Shown in pieces: positions 4,993 through 5,079 of a DNA stretch of 5,079 nucleotides (position 1 is the first letter of the stretch; the number at the start of each line of letters is the position of its first letter). Source of the stretch: Collinsella sp. (GTDB taxonomy: Bacteria; Actinomycetota; Coriobacteriia; Coriobacteriales; Coriobacteriaceae); contig JAHYYK010000071.1 of assembly GCA_019425005.1 (NCBI GenBank), positions 1-5,079 on the forward strand. The letters run 5' to 3'. The translations under genes and the position numbers were made by a program. Below the pieces are notes generated by a model, which was given only the letters and a program-made list of their open reading frames with translations, did no database searches and was not told the origin of the DNA.

Positions 4993-5019
4993 TTACGCGG
5001 TTTTACCAAACCGCGTAAC
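4992..5019. terminator. Perfect 12-bp hairpin starting on the ileS stop codon
   Basis: GTTACGCGGTTT (4992-5003) is exactly complementary to AAACCGCGTAAC (5008-5019), with a four-base loop TACC. The first base of the stem is the G of the ileS TAG. Neither strand shows a T-run after the stem (AGGTTGACG on plus, TAGAGTGCG on minus). It is therefore not a textbook intrinsic terminator. It may be a U-less terminator, a 3'-end stabilising hairpin, or a bidirectional element between convergent genes. Confidence 0.6.
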
Positions 5020-5079
5020 AGGTTGACGCTGCAAACCCGCCAGAGCGGCAATCTGCCTTTCAACTTCGGCGGCATGACC
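4993..5079 (-). CDS. Possible C-terminal end of a convergent gene (partial)
   Basis: One minus-strand frame is open from the right edge to a TAA at 4995-4993, directly against the ileS stop codon. It gives 28 residues including AAEVERQIAALAGLQRQP, which looks like an amphipathic helix near a protein end. Other frames in these 87 bases are also open, and 28 codons in GC-rich DNA prove little. The last eight codons coincide with the perfect hairpin at 4992-5019, which argues somewhat against coding there. I recognise no family. The alternative is plain intergenic DNA or the start of a plus-strand gene beyond the edge. Confidence 0.28.
   Translation of the reverse strand, partial: GHAAEVERQIAALAGLQRQPVTRFGKTA

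Overview
The window looks like part of the chromosome of a GC-rich, low-complexity-envelope Gram-positive, most likely a gut Coriobacteriia member such as Collinsella. This is an inference. It rests on GC-rich coding sequence with strong G/C third-position bias, a transcriptional T-box leader in front of ileS, and the bacterial-type IleRS itself. No rRNA or marker gene fixes the genus. The first ~180 bases are clearly different: by eye only about one third G+C.

Layout, left to right. (1) Bases 1-107, minus strand: the first 35 codons of a peptidase S51 / class I glutamine-amidotransferase-like protein, with a good Shine-Dalgarno, running off the left edge. (2) Bases 108-620: no credible gene, but a dense series of inverted repeats. 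These include a perfect 16-bp inverted repeat enclosing three hairpins (211-340), a perfect 15-bp hairpin with a U-rich tail on the minus strand (404-446), a hairpin whose only two mismatches become G-U pairs on the minus strand (452-509), and the terminator of the next gene (569-611). (3) Bases 621-1703, minus strand: a complete metal-dependent polyol/hydroxyacid dehydrogenase of the GldA/YbdH group. (4) Bases 1704-2190: a divergent intergenic region with an extended -10 promoter and a complete T-box riboswitch whose specifier codon is ATC (Ile). It contains an antiterminator, a mutually exclusive terminator and an extra small hairpin. (5) Bases 2191-4992, plus strand: complete isoleucyl-tRNA synthetase, IleS (933 aa). 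(6) Bases 4992-5079: a perfect 12-bp hairpin starting on the last base of the ileS stop codon, then the window end. A minus-strand frame ending right against the ileS stop may be the C-terminus of a convergent gene.

Functionally the best-supported system is the ileS unit. When tRNA-Ile is uncharged it should pair with the ATC specifier and with the TGGT bulge, stabilise the antiterminator and allow transcription into ileS. When it is charged, the G+C-rich hairpin before the six-T run should end transcription. The dehydrogenase is transcribed divergently and has its own terminator, so it is not in the ileS operon. The most puzzling stretch is the hairpin-rich intergenic region between the AT-rich S51 gene and the dehydrogenase. 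It could be a structured RNA or a small non-coding mobile or repeat element, and I could not assign it to a known family.
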